Virus record (IMG/VR): IMGVR_UViG_3300041411_000129
Span: 1-64,000 of that record
Source: a virus
DNA length: 64,000 nucleotides
Reading direction: 5' to 3' (one strand)
Part shown: positions 15,110 through 22,083 of the stretch, piece by piece
Layout of the letters: each line of letters begins with the position of its first letter
Numbering within the stretch: position 1 is the first letter of the stretch
Program-made: the position numbers and the translations under genes
The notes under the pieces: generated by a model
What the model was told of the DNA's origin: nothing
Databases searched by the model: none
Seen by the model: only the letters and a program-made list of their open reading frames with translations

Positions 15110-15628
15110 ATGTCTACTTACAAAGCATACAAACTTGAAGGCCGTAAAGTTGTTCTCTCCGAGAATGGCGTATCGAAAGTAATCATTCCACCAGTTGGCA
15201 TTTGCTTCAGTGAAATGCGTAACACTTGGCAAGCCAACATCCTGGACGAGAACGGCGAATGGATGGCAGTGCGTTACAGCGCTAACACCCACGGTTTCAT
15301 GGAAGCACTTCAGATGGCAATGGATGTGCGGGAACTGTCCCTTAAGTTCCTCCTCAATGTTCGTATGCTCCCACGCTTGCGTAAAGCTTATGACATCAAA
15401 GAAGTAGGTGGTTTGTTCCGAGTTCGCGACCCTATCGAGAAGTGCTACAAGTTCTTCACGACTAAAGCTTTCGCTAAAGCCTTCAACGAGGCAGTCACAG
15501 CGAAGTGGGTTGATAACCATCGGTTCGATGCAGACGAAATGGTTCAGCCGTACATGCCAGAGATTCCATTGGTACGGATGGACTACCTTACAGCCATTAG
15601 CCCAGCTGCCTCACGGAGCATTCACTAA
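15110..15628 (+). CDS. Small soluble protein, unknown
   Basis: A 172-residue protein beginning MSTYKAYKLEGRKVVLS. The first 65 residues look like a small beta domain with repeated strands ('KVIIPPVGICFSEMRNTWQA', 'ENGEWMAVRYSA'). The rest is helical and Lys/Arg-rich ('RMLPRLRKAYDI', 'YKFFTTKAFAKAFNEA'), which could fit nucleic-acid binding such as AP2/integrase-type DNA-binding modules. That link is weak. The stop codon shares a base with the next start (TAATG), so the following gene is coupled. Confidence 0.7.
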   Translation: MSTYKAYKLEGRKVVLSENGVSKVIIPPVGICFSEMRNTWQANILDENGEWMAVRYSANTHGFMEALQMAMDVRELSLKFLLNVRMLPRLRKAYDIKEVGGLFRVRDPIEKCYKFFTTKAFAKAFNEAVTAKWVDNHRFDADEMVQPYMPEIPLVRMDYLTAISPAASRSIH

Positions 15629-15786
15629 TGAATAAGCCAGGGATTCCGTTGGAAGATGTAATCGACGCTTCTGTAAAGCGCCGCAAGCGTCGTAACCGCG
15701 ATAAGGCTATCCGCGCATCTTGCGCAGTATTCATCGCGCTCAACGTTGTATTCATCATCGGTTATTCGGTAAGCAAGTATGTCTGA
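15628..15786 (+). CDS. Very small membrane protein (52 aa)
   Basis: The frame reads MNKPGIPLEDVIDASV, a strongly basic stretch (KRRKRRNRDK, residues 17-26), then one hydrophobic segment (about residues 31-47, 'CAVFIALNVVFIIGY'). The basic stretch before the membrane helix predicts N-terminus in the cytoplasm. It overlaps its upstream neighbour by one base and its downstream neighbour by eight, so all three are translationally coupled. Function unknown. Tiny single-pass proteins like this in phages include holin helpers and superinfection or defence inhibitors. Confidence 0.65.
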   Translation: MNKPGIPLEDVIDASVKRRKRRNRDKAIRASCAVFIALNVVFIIGYSVSKYV

Positions 15787-15997
15787 GGTCGAACCTGAGT
15801 TTGAAGAAGAAAGGGTTGACAATCTGACTCTGTGGTTACTTGCAGCGGCACTGTCGTTCGGTCTTTCCATCTCGATGGTCTACATCGACTGGCATGATCG
15901 GACGAGCCGCTGCGTCGGCTCTAAAGAAGTGGTACGTGCTGGTATCGCACTGGACGTAAGTTCAGGGGTAGTTGTTCGAGACTGCCCAGTCGAATAA
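15779..15997 (+). CDS. Small membrane protein (72 aa)
   Basis: An acidic N-terminus (MSEVEPEFEEERVD) is followed by one membrane segment (about residues 17-36, 'LTLWLLAAALSFGLSISMVY') and a short C-terminal domain with two cysteines (in 'SRCVGSKE' and 'VRDCPVE') that could form a disulphide in the periplasm. The start overlaps the previous gene by eight bases. Candidate promoter motif copy 2 begins at the base after its stop codon. Function unknown. Confidence 0.65.
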   Translation: MSEVEPEFEEERVDNLTLWLLAAALSFGLSISMVYIDWHDRTSRCVGSKEVVRAGIALDVSSGVVVRDCPVE

Positions 15998-16012
15998 ATT
16001 ACAGACAGATAT
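15998..16012 (+). promoter_or_regulatory. Candidate phage promoter motif, copy 2
   Basis: ATTACAGACAGATAT, 39 bases before the start codon of the small gene at 16052. It agrees with copy 1 at 12 of 15 positions. Confidence 0.35.
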
Positions 16013-16051
16013 CATCCACTCGCAACAATCACCTAATGCAAGGAGTTTCAA

Positions 16052-16198
16052 ATGCGTGAAGTACTATTGATCAGCTTCGGTATTGGTCTCGGCTATTACA
16101 TTCGTCATCTGCGTGCGCAGCGCGACGATGAGGAGTTGAAGCTTAAAGGTGCTGAAGCAGCAGCAGCTCGTAAGGCGGCTGAATCGGCAACTGCCTAA
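16052..16198 (+). CDS. Very small membrane protein (48 aa)
   Basis: The frame reads MREVLLISFGIGLGYYIRHL and then a charged Ala-rich helix ending AAESATA. An N-terminal hydrophobic stretch of about 15 residues is followed by an amphipathic helix rich in Lys, Glu and Ala. The ribosome site AAGGAG is well placed. It is the last gene of the operon and is followed directly by a strong terminator. It is too short for reliable family assignment. Confidence 0.6.
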   Translation: MREVLLISFGIGLGYYIRHLRAQRDDEELKLKGAEAAAARKAAESATA

Positions 16199-16206
16199 AC
16201 GGCATA

Positions 16207-16249
16207 GAGAGCGTGGCGCAAGCCACGCTCTCATTACTTCTTTTTTTTT
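16207..16249 (+). terminator. Plus-strand terminator with 8-base spacer and T9
   Basis: GAGAGCGTGGC-GCAA-GCCACGCTCTC is a perfect 11-bp stem with a GNRA-type loop, then ATTACTTC, then nine T's and G. It ends the small-gene operon, facing the convergent helicase gene. Hairpin and spacer are nearly the same as those at 37706. Confidence 0.85.
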
Positions 16250-16262
16250 GTCGTGAAATCGA

Positions 16263-17807
16263 TCAATCGTCGAAGTCGCGCCAATCAGAACCACCTTCGC
16301 CATTGGTAGTACGCGCACCTACTTTCTTATACGAAAGATCTTCGTCAAGAAGCAGATCGTACTTGAAGCCCATCATTGGGTAATCTAAGAACTTCAATGC
16401 GTAATACTTATCCTGTTCCTGAGTTGCACCGATCTTACGATGCTTACCCCATTGGAACTCAGCCCATGCTTGACCTTGGTGAATAGTCTTCGCGGTAAAG
16501 ACCTCATAGTCAAACTCGGTGTTGAGCTTCTTGGAACCCTCGTAGTAGCCTTTATCCACCAGACGCTTGATGTAGTCGTCAGGATAGGTACGGGCCAAGT
16601 CACGAGTCGCTGGAGACAGTTGGTGAGCTGTGTACGCAAAGATGTTGTTTGGTGACGTGAACTTACGGACGCGACGGTGCGCTCCTTGAATCTCGTCACC
16701 AGCAACAGCCGCCACGATGTTGTTCTTGGTCAGCAGGTTGATGTAGTCGCAACCAGCCGAAACAATCTCGTAGCCTTCTTTGATGAATTGCTTCAAGTCG
16801 TCGATGTAGTCGTCGACGTCTGCACCACGAGTGTAGTCCAGAATCATGACGTGCCAGCCATTGGCTGTCATCTTGTCGAAAACGTACTGAGCGATCTCAC
16901 GAGAGTCGACGCCCTTAGTTACAACAGGTAGACCAAACTCGTATTGCATCAACAGCGTGTATAGCTTCTGAAGAACCAGCTCGGGTTTATCTTCCGCAGT
17001 AGCAAACACATGCAGCGGTTTCTTCGTCTCATCGAACAGCACGGGACTGTTGAAGATACAGAATGCAAACAGCTGATCCAGCAGAGTACCGGACTTGTTC
17101 ATACCCGGCAATGCGGATACGTTAGCCCATTCACCACGACGTGCGCCTTCCTGATCACCAGTCATCCGGTTAGCGGCCTTGAAGCCGTATTTGAGGATAG
17201 CTCGTGGATCAATGGCAAGCTGAGCCATCGCGTAGACTTCCGACAGGCTTTCAACATCACTGATGTCAATGCGGCGCATCGCACCACCAGCTTGACGCTT
17301 ACCAGACAATGGAAGCTCTGTCATCTTGGCGATGATCTCTTCACGGAAGCGTGCAACGTCACCGACCTTCTCACGATCAAAGCCGAGCTTACGTGCAGCG
17401 TCACGCAGGAGTTTCGTGAACTCCTCTACCCCGATAAAGTCGTACAGCTCGGCTGTTGCTTCATCGAGTTTATCCTTGGCTGCATCAGGATCGTCCACCA
17501 GAAGAATGGTGCGGGTAAATAGATCATATAGGCGATCATTATCCCCTGCGGCGATTCGGATGCGACCCATTAGGTCGTTAATGTCGTACGGATGCTCTGA
17601 TCCTTTCTTCTTCATCCAGATGACTAAGTTCCGAACTCGGGACAAAGCGTTGTGTTCCCGGTTGGAGTTTGAAGCATCATCAGTTAGATGAAGGTGATCG
17701 AGTGTACGATCGATTACATTGAGCAAAGCCTCAGGGTCATTCTTGCCCGAATGACTCGAGTAGTACATGGCACTGATGGCCTTGGCTAACAGTAGCTTAA
17801 TTTCCAT
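16263..17807 (-). CDS. DnaB-like replicative helicase
   Basis: A 514-residue protein. The first ~200 residues are helical (an N-terminal primase-interaction type domain). The C-terminal part is a RecA-type motor: 'RGEWANVSALPGMNKSGTLL' holds the P-loop near residue 236 (Lys-Ser preserved), 'VSAGCDYINLL' near 352 is Walker B (D-Y), and 'YTAHQLSPATRDLAR' near 394 is the conserved H-Q motif and its arginine that contacts neighbouring subunits. It would unwind DNA at the phage fork as a hexamer. The P-loop reads G-M-N-K-S-G, not the usual G-x-G-K-S/T. It is a lone minus-strand gene between plus-strand operons and only 38 bases from a divergent gene. Family call is fairly firm; partner primase is not in the window. 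Confidence 0.75.
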   Translation of the reverse strand: MEIKLLLAKAISAMYYSSHSGKNDPEALLNVIDRTLDHLHLTDDASNSNREHNALSRVRNLVIWMKKKGSEHPYDINDLMGRIRIAAGDNDRLYDLFTRTILLVDDPDAAKDKLDEATAELYDFIGVEEFTKLLRDAARKLGFDREKVGDVARFREEIIAKMTELPLSGKRQAGGAMRRIDISDVESLSEVYAMAQLAIDPRAILKYGFKAANRMTGDQEGARRGEWANVSALPGMNKSGTLLDQLFAFCIFNSPVLFDETKKPLHVFATAEDKPELVLQKLYTLLMQYEFGLPVVTKGVDSREIAQYVFDKMTANGWHVMILDYTRGADVDDYIDDLKQFIKEGYEIVSAGCDYINLLTKNNIVAAVAGDEIQGAHRRVRKFTSPNNIFAYTAHQLSPATRDLARTYPDDYIKRLVDKGYYEGSKKLNTEFDYEVFTAKTIHQGQAWAEFQWGKHRKIGATQEQDKYYALKFLDYPMMGFKYDLLLDEDLSYKKVGARTTNGEGGSDWRDFDD

Positions 17808-17845
17808 ACCGCCTCACCGCAGGCAAATTGAATTGGGGATATCTC

Positions 17846-18373
17846 ATGAGTAAGCCAGTCAGTATTCGCTACATCCCAAAATGGTTGAGCGGTGCTATGA
17901 CGCACTACGGGACTGACATCAAAGAATTCGAAAGCATAGTATCGAGACACGATGTGGATCTTTACAAACTGGCGAACCATCTGTTCCGAGCTCGTCTGAA
18001 CAGTATGGGTCTGGATGAGTTCGTTTTCCCAGATGCCGATGCTGGTAAAGGCTTCAGCTCTGACGATGCTGTGTTCGCACTGTTCGGTGGTAATCCACAA
18101 CAGTTGGCGATCCCGCAATTCGTCCTGGGTTACTTCGACATCTATCCTGACAAGTACGATGGTATCATCATCGTCGAGCGGGAAGGTGGTGAAGTAAAGG
18201 ATGTTATGAAAGAACTGCTGAAAGCTGTCGCCCTTTATCGGGGCGTCGATGTGGCTTACGCGTCCGTTGTCTTCAGAAGATATCTGGAGAAAGTAAATAA
18301 AGACCTTGACCCAGGCAGCAGTCATGCGGTCGAACTTACTCGTGAGTTGACGAACAACGACCAACACGAGTGA
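17846..18373 (+). CDS. Conserved-looking soluble protein upstream of the capsid gene
   Basis: The product has 175 residues. The start MSKPVSIRYIPKW follows TTGGGGA at a good distance; an upstream in-frame codon lacks a ribosome site. The protein is mixed alpha/beta and acidic. Segments include 'IVSRHDVDLYKLANHLF', 'FGGNPQQLAIPQFVLGYF' and 'YDGIIIVEREGGEVKDVM'. No family recognised. It diverges from the helicase gene with almost no spacer. It lies just before the capsid-like gene but is separated from it by a promoter candidate and structured leader. Confidence 0.65.
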   Translation: MSKPVSIRYIPKWLSGAMTHYGTDIKEFESIVSRHDVDLYKLANHLFRARLNSMGLDEFVFPDADAGKGFSSDDAVFALFGGNPQQLAIPQFVLGYFDIYPDKYDGIIIVEREGGEVKDVMKELLKAVALYRGVDVAYASVVFRRYLEKVNKDLDPGSSHAVELTRELTNNDQHE

Positions 18374-18403
18374 TAAGTGATACATGTTATGCAAATCACT
18401 GCT

Positions 18404-18418
18404 ATTACGGTGATATGT
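18404..18418 (+). promoter_or_regulatory. Candidate phage promoter motif, copy 3
   Basis: ATTACGGTGATATGT, followed by ATAAAC, lies 135 bases before the capsid-like start codon and just before the structured leader. TGATACATG at 18378 is a second, extended -10-like site. Confidence 0.35.
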
Positions 18419-18452
18419 ATAAACACACGGTTTCCATAACGCCTGCGGGACG

Positions 18453-18544
18453 TAGGATCGCTGTCTCTAGTCGACTAGTGACAGGTCGGCGTCGATCCTA
18501 AAATAGAAGCTTCTATCCTTCGGCAACACCAAATTGCAATTTGG
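18453..18544 (+). promoter_or_regulatory. Structured 5' leader of the capsid-like gene
   Basis: Three nested or successive stems can be read directly. TAGGATCG (18453) pairs with CGATCCTA (18493) and encloses CTGTC/GACAG with an inner CTAG-TCGA-CTAG. ATAGAAGCTTCTAT (18503-18516) is a perfect 14-base palindrome. CCAAATTGCAATTTGG (18529-18544) is a perfect 16-base palindrome whose last two bases are the first two of the Shine-Dalgarno GGAG. Folding of the last stem would partly hide the ribosome site. It could stabilise the message or gate translation. Confidence 0.6.
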
Positions 18545-18552
18545 AGCAATTC

Positions 18553-20739
18553 ATGAGCAAGATCGTAATTGACAAAAAATCCGGTATGCCGGATCTGGAA
18601 CACGTTTCCGCAGTGAAGATCAAAGATCACCTGCTGAACGGCACCGGCTACAGCACCGAAGCTAGCGACCTGTTGGCCGCTCTGCAAAACGGTAGCTTCG
18701 AAGCCCGCGGCACTCTGTCCCAAATCGCCGGTGAACTGGCTCCAGTGCTGCAAACCAGCATCGAGAACCAGAAAGCCGAATACGCCAACCCTGCCGGTCT
18801 GGCCGCTGCATCGTTCCTGAAAGCATTCGGTAGCAAGCCTTCCGACCTGCTGCGCCTGCAAACCTCGATGGAAGGCAAGTCGCTGACCGACGGCACCCGT
18901 TACGCTCACGCTGACGGCTCCGAATACGACAGCGTCTACTCCACCGAATCGTACGACAACCAGTCGCTGATCGACCACCTGTCGATTTCGATCGGTCTGA
19001 ACTACAAGATCGCTCGCCAGGGTCCGGCGATGGAAATGATCTACCGCACTGTGCCTCTGTCCCCAGAGCAAGGCGGTATCGACATCCAGATCCCGAACCT
19101 GTACGTCGAAAACACCCTGCAACACGCCCTGGACGGTTCCGAGTCGGACTTCGGCCTGCGCCGTGTAATGGACTCCGCGATCGACTTCACCGTTCTGAAC
19201 GACAACAGCACTCAGCTGATCCCTGGCTATAACGCCACTTCCGCTGCGAACTTCGTCGCCACTTCGGTTATCACCCCGTTCGAATACGTCAACGGTCGCC
19301 GTACCGTTACCACCTCCGGCCTGGCCGTTGGTAAGACCATCAACCTGCTCGGCATCGGCCAGATCGATTCCGTACAGCGCGTTGGTCAGGCTGACTACAC
19401 TGAAGCCCTGGACCGCAACATCGGTATCGAATCCGTGTTCCTGAGCCTCGGCGCAGACACCATTCGTTTCGACACCAAGGGTCTGCCTTACAGTCGCTTC
19501 GTGAAGACTCCAGAGCAAGGCGGTCGCGCCATGGCGCTGAACTTCCCGCTGACCACCCTGGAAATCAACAAAGACACCTTGACCTACAACGATGCCGCTC
19601 CTGCTGGCGCCGTGTTCGGTACTATCGCCAGTGGCGATTACAAGGTTCGTCTGAAGACCATCATCAACGGTCAAGCTGACGTTGAGCGCGGCACTGTGAA
19701 CATCAACGCCGGTTCGCTGGAAGTGATGTACATCAAGAACGCCGCTGGCGACAAGATCGACCTGGCTGCTGGCGTCGGCAAGACCATCGTTGATGGCCTA
19801 GCTGCACTGGCTACTTCCGCCTGGTGGCCTGATGCTCGCCTGACCAACACCAACCACCGTCACCTGGGCCTGATGCTCAACGTACGTAACGTGACCGAAC
19901 GTCTGCTGACCCGTCAGCGCGCGCCGTTCTTCGTACCGTACCCACTGAGCGAAAACCGCGACCAGACCGTAATGGACTGGCTGACCTTCGCCGTTGGTTC
20001 CTACATCAACAACGAAGCGGTGGGCACCCTGATCGGTTACCACGAGCGCCTGATGCGTCTGACTGGCGGCCTGCGTGGCGAGCTGACCGGTGGTGACTTC
20101 GAAATCAACGCACTGCCTATCGAAGGTATTGGCCGCTGGTTGGTCAACCCTTACGTTCAGGAACTGGACGTTGACTTGATGGAAACCGCTCAGTCGCAGG
20201 AAACTGTGGCAAACGTGGAAAACGGTATCGAAGTGCTGGTCAACACCCTGCGCTCCGTGTCGTTCGACATCCTGCAACGCACCAACTACGAAAACGCCTG
20301 CCGTTACATGGACGGTGGCGAGATCACTTCGAAGTGGCGCATTGCCCTGGTTACCAGCAAGAAGATCGAGCGCTTCATGACGATCCAAGGCGACAGCCGC
20401 ACCCTGGGTGCCGGCCTGAGCTACCAGCTGGAAGCCGATGTCGACCAGCGTCTGTCGGACGTGATGTACCTCACCATCGTTCGCGATGGCGAAGGCGTGG
20501 ACGCTCTGTCCGCCGGTGCAATGCTGTTGACTCCGACCCTCGTGTCGACCATCAGCGTTACCCGTAACAACCGTCCTGGTAACGAAGCTGTTGTACAGCC
20601 TCGCTTCCAGCACTACAACTTCCTGCCGATCATCGTCAAGCTGAACATCAAAGGCGTCGACGAGCTGCTGGAAAGCACCCTGCCTTTTCGTATCAAAGGC
20701 GACATTAATACCACTGATGTTAGCAGCCCCGCTCCGTAA
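18553..20739 (+). CDS. Probable major capsid protein
   Basis: A 728-residue protein. The start MSKIVIDKKSGM is chosen because GGAG lies six bases before it; a TTG four codons earlier lies inside that hairpin. Codon use is far more biased than in any neighbour (nearly all CTG, GGC, AAC, GAC, CGC), the mark of the most abundant product. Length fits the ~730-750 residue capsid proteins of phiKZ-like jumbo phages, but I cannot align it. Sequence features include a helical N-terminal ~130 residues (possible scaffold or delta domain), then beta-rich segments such as 'GIDIQIPNLYVENTLQHAL' and 'HRHLGLMLNVRNVTERLL'. It has its own leader and a string of hairpins after the stop codon. An alternative is another major virion protein such as the sheath. 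Confidence 0.65.
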   Translation: MSKIVIDKKSGMPDLEHVSAVKIKDHLLNGTGYSTEASDLLAALQNGSFEARGTLSQIAGELAPVLQTSIENQKAEYANPAGLAAASFLKAFGSKPSDLLRLQTSMEGKSLTDGTRYAHADGSEYDSVYSTESYDNQSLIDHLSISIGLNYKIARQGPAMEMIYRTVPLSPEQGGIDIQIPNLYVENTLQHALDGSESDFGLRRVMDSAIDFTVLNDNSTQLIPGYNATSAANFVATSVITPFEYVNGRRTVTTSGLAVGKTINLLGIGQIDSVQRVGQADYTEALDRNIGIESVFLSLGADTIRFDTKGLPYSRFVKTPEQGGRAMALNFPLTTLEINKDTLTYNDAAPAGAVFGTIASGDYKVRLKTIINGQADVERGTVNINAGSLEVMYIKNAAGDKIDLAAGVGKTIVDGLAALATSAWWPDARLTNTNHRHLGLMLNVRNVTERLLTRQRAPFFVPYPLSENRDQTVMDWLTFAVGSYINNEAVGTLIGYHERLMRLTGGLRGELTGGDFEINALPIEGIGRWLVNPYVQELDVDLMETAQSQETVANVENGIEVLVNTLRSVSFDILQRTNYENACRYMDGGEITSKWRIALVTSKKIERFMTIQGDSRTLGAGLSYQLEADVDQRLSDVMYLTIVRDGEGVDALSAGAMLLTPTLVSTISVTRNNRPGNEAVVQPRFQHYNFLPIIVKLNIKGVDELLESTLPFRIKGDINTTDVSSPAP

Positions 20740-20793
20740 CTTGGAGCTACCTCCGGAAGTAGTTCCGGAGCTGCCTAATCCTTAGTGGGATTA
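20731..20793 (+). other. Three tandem hairpins across and after the capsid-like stop codon
   Basis: GCTCC-gtaactt-GGAGC (20731-20747) contains the stop codon in its loop. CTCCGGAA-gtag-TTCCGGAG (20751-20770) is a perfect 8-bp stem. TAATCC-ttagtg-GGATTA (20776-20793) is a 6-bp stem. The terminator hairpin follows. Such a chain could protect an abundant mRNA from 3' exonucleases. Confidence 0.6.
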
Positions 20794-20802
20794 ATGGGTG
20801 AA

Positions 20803-20834
20803 CATAAAGCCGGGACTTCGGTCCCGGCTTTATG
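20803..20834 (+). terminator. Terminator hairpin of the capsid-like gene (CATAAAG type)
   Basis: CATAAAGCCGGGAC-TTCG-GTCCCGGCTTTATG is a perfect 14-bp stem with the extra-stable UUCG loop. Symmetric CATAAAG/CTTTATG ends give A's before and T's after the GC core on either strand. Confidence 0.8.
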
Positions 20835-20862
20835 CCGTCTACGGCAATTCACGTATAAAGAA

Positions 20863-20877
20863 ATTACAGACATACAT
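20863..20877 (+). promoter_or_regulatory. Candidate phage promoter motif, copy 4
   Basis: ATTACAGACATACAT lies 74 bases before the gene at 20952 and directly after the capsid terminator, where a new transcript must start if the operon is to be expressed apart from the capsid gene. Confidence 0.4.
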
Positions 20878-20951
20878 TACTAAAATAGGCGTAGTAGGAA
20901 AAGAGTAAAACCATTGGGGACCGTAGTTATATACACAGGGGCAATAAGGTT

Positions 20952-22067
20952 ATGGATAGTTCGGGACGTCGTTTTGTTCCGTTCGATAAGTTCACCTCTC
21001 GTGCAGAGTTGAGCGATCCCGATTTGAAGGGTCGTGAGAACGCAGCGTTTACAATGCGCTACGTTAATGCGTCAAGTCGGACTATAAGCGTCAAAACCAG
21101 AATGGGCGTGCATTCGATTCTCAAACCGAAGCAGTACACTCAGGGCGGTGAGTACATTGACGTCTTTCTCGAATGGACTATGACTAAGGAATCTTACAAA
21201 TCGACCTATGTTGATTTCTTAGACCGGCATCGAAATCCGCAAGGGTTAGCAGCAGAAATCATCAATGCCTTTGAAGCGAGATTGAATTCTTGGTCTCATC
21301 AGGGCCGGTTGACTACTCTCACGATTCATGTGGAGATTCAACTGAATGATGTTGTTAATGCCGGGGGTACTGTGTACTTGGAAGAGTTGGATCTATTGAT
21401 CTCGCTCGAACCAGAAGTTGAGAAGTTTGAGGAGCATCCGTTCAGTAACTTTAATCGGTTGCAGTATGGATTAGCCGCTGACCTACCTCACTTGGGTAAA
21501 GATACTCTGCTGTTCTCGATCAAAGCCGTAGACAATAGTTCTCTTAGAAATAGACATGATCGGTTTATGCTGTTAGGCAACACCGTTCACCATATTCCAA
21601 TTGAACGCGATTTAAGGTTACGTGACGGTGTACATGTCACAACTCGGCGACCAGCCGCAGTGAAGAACGTCATTGGGTCTGGTGCAACCATCCACACTGA
21701 ACATCTGTCGTTTGAAGATGCAGATGCTCGGTTCAACTTAGCTGACAGTATTGAGAAAGCCCAAGCTGGTGTTAGTTGGCAAGAAATGCGTAAAGAAGAA
21801 ATAGCCCGCAGAGCGCACGAACAGAAAATGAAAGAGTTCGATCGAGCTGGGGAGAAAGCTGACACAGACCACACGTATACGCGAGAGAAGACAGAGTCCG
21901 AAAGGGCATTCGCTCGCGAGCGTGAGGAATGGCTTCGCTGGAAACATCGCGAAGACGATGTTAAAGAGAAGACTAAAAACTTGGGCGACTGGATTCGTTT
22001 GGTCGGTGGGATAATCACATCGTCGCTAACTGTGTTAACGATGGTGGCTAAAATGAAACCTTCATAG
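20952..22067 (+). CDS. Virion-type protein with C-terminal coiled coil and membrane-like end
   Basis: The product has 371 residues. The first ~260 are mixed beta/alpha with no recognised family. Residues about 275-335 form a long charged helix ('MRKEEIARRAHEQKMKEFDR', then 'EREEWLRWKHREDDVKEKTK') likely to be a coiled coil. The last 25 residues are hydrophobic ('WIRLVGGIITSSLTVLTMVA'), possibly membrane-inserting or packed in a bundle. This plan is seen in tail-tip or ejected proteins, but the assignment is inference. It heads an operon with 22084 and 23761 (gaps of 16 and 24 bases). Codon use is much less biased than in the capsid-like gene, so the product is probably less abundant. Confidence 0.75.
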   Translation: MDSSGRRFVPFDKFTSRAELSDPDLKGRENAAFTMRYVNASSRTISVKTRMGVHSILKPKQYTQGGEYIDVFLEWTMTKESYKSTYVDFLDRHRNPQGLAAEIINAFEARLNSWSHQGRLTTLTIHVEIQLNDVVNAGGTVYLEELDLLISLEPEVEKFEEHPFSNFNRLQYGLAADLPHLGKDTLLFSIKAVDNSSLRNRHDRFMLLGNTVHHIPIERDLRLRDGVHVTTRRPAAVKNVIGSGATIHTEHLSFEDADARFNLADSIEKAQAGVSWQEMRKEEIARRAHEQKMKEFDRAGEKADTDHTYTREKTESERAFAREREEWLRWKHREDDVKEKTKNLGDWIRLVGGIITSSLTVLTMVAKMKPS

Positions 22068-22083
22068 ATGGGTAGGGGATGGA

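Noticed and set aside
18541-18552. TTG start four codons earlier for the capsid-like gene
   Set aside because: It lies within the palindrome and at the Shine-Dalgarno sequence itself; the ATG at 18553 has correct spacing.
18475-19674. A 399-codon open frame on the minus strand opposite the capsid-like gene
   Set aside because: The frame is open because the strong codon bias of the capsid-like gene leaves few stop triplets on the other strand. It has no ribosome site, low-complexity V/Q/G content and covers the regulatory leader.
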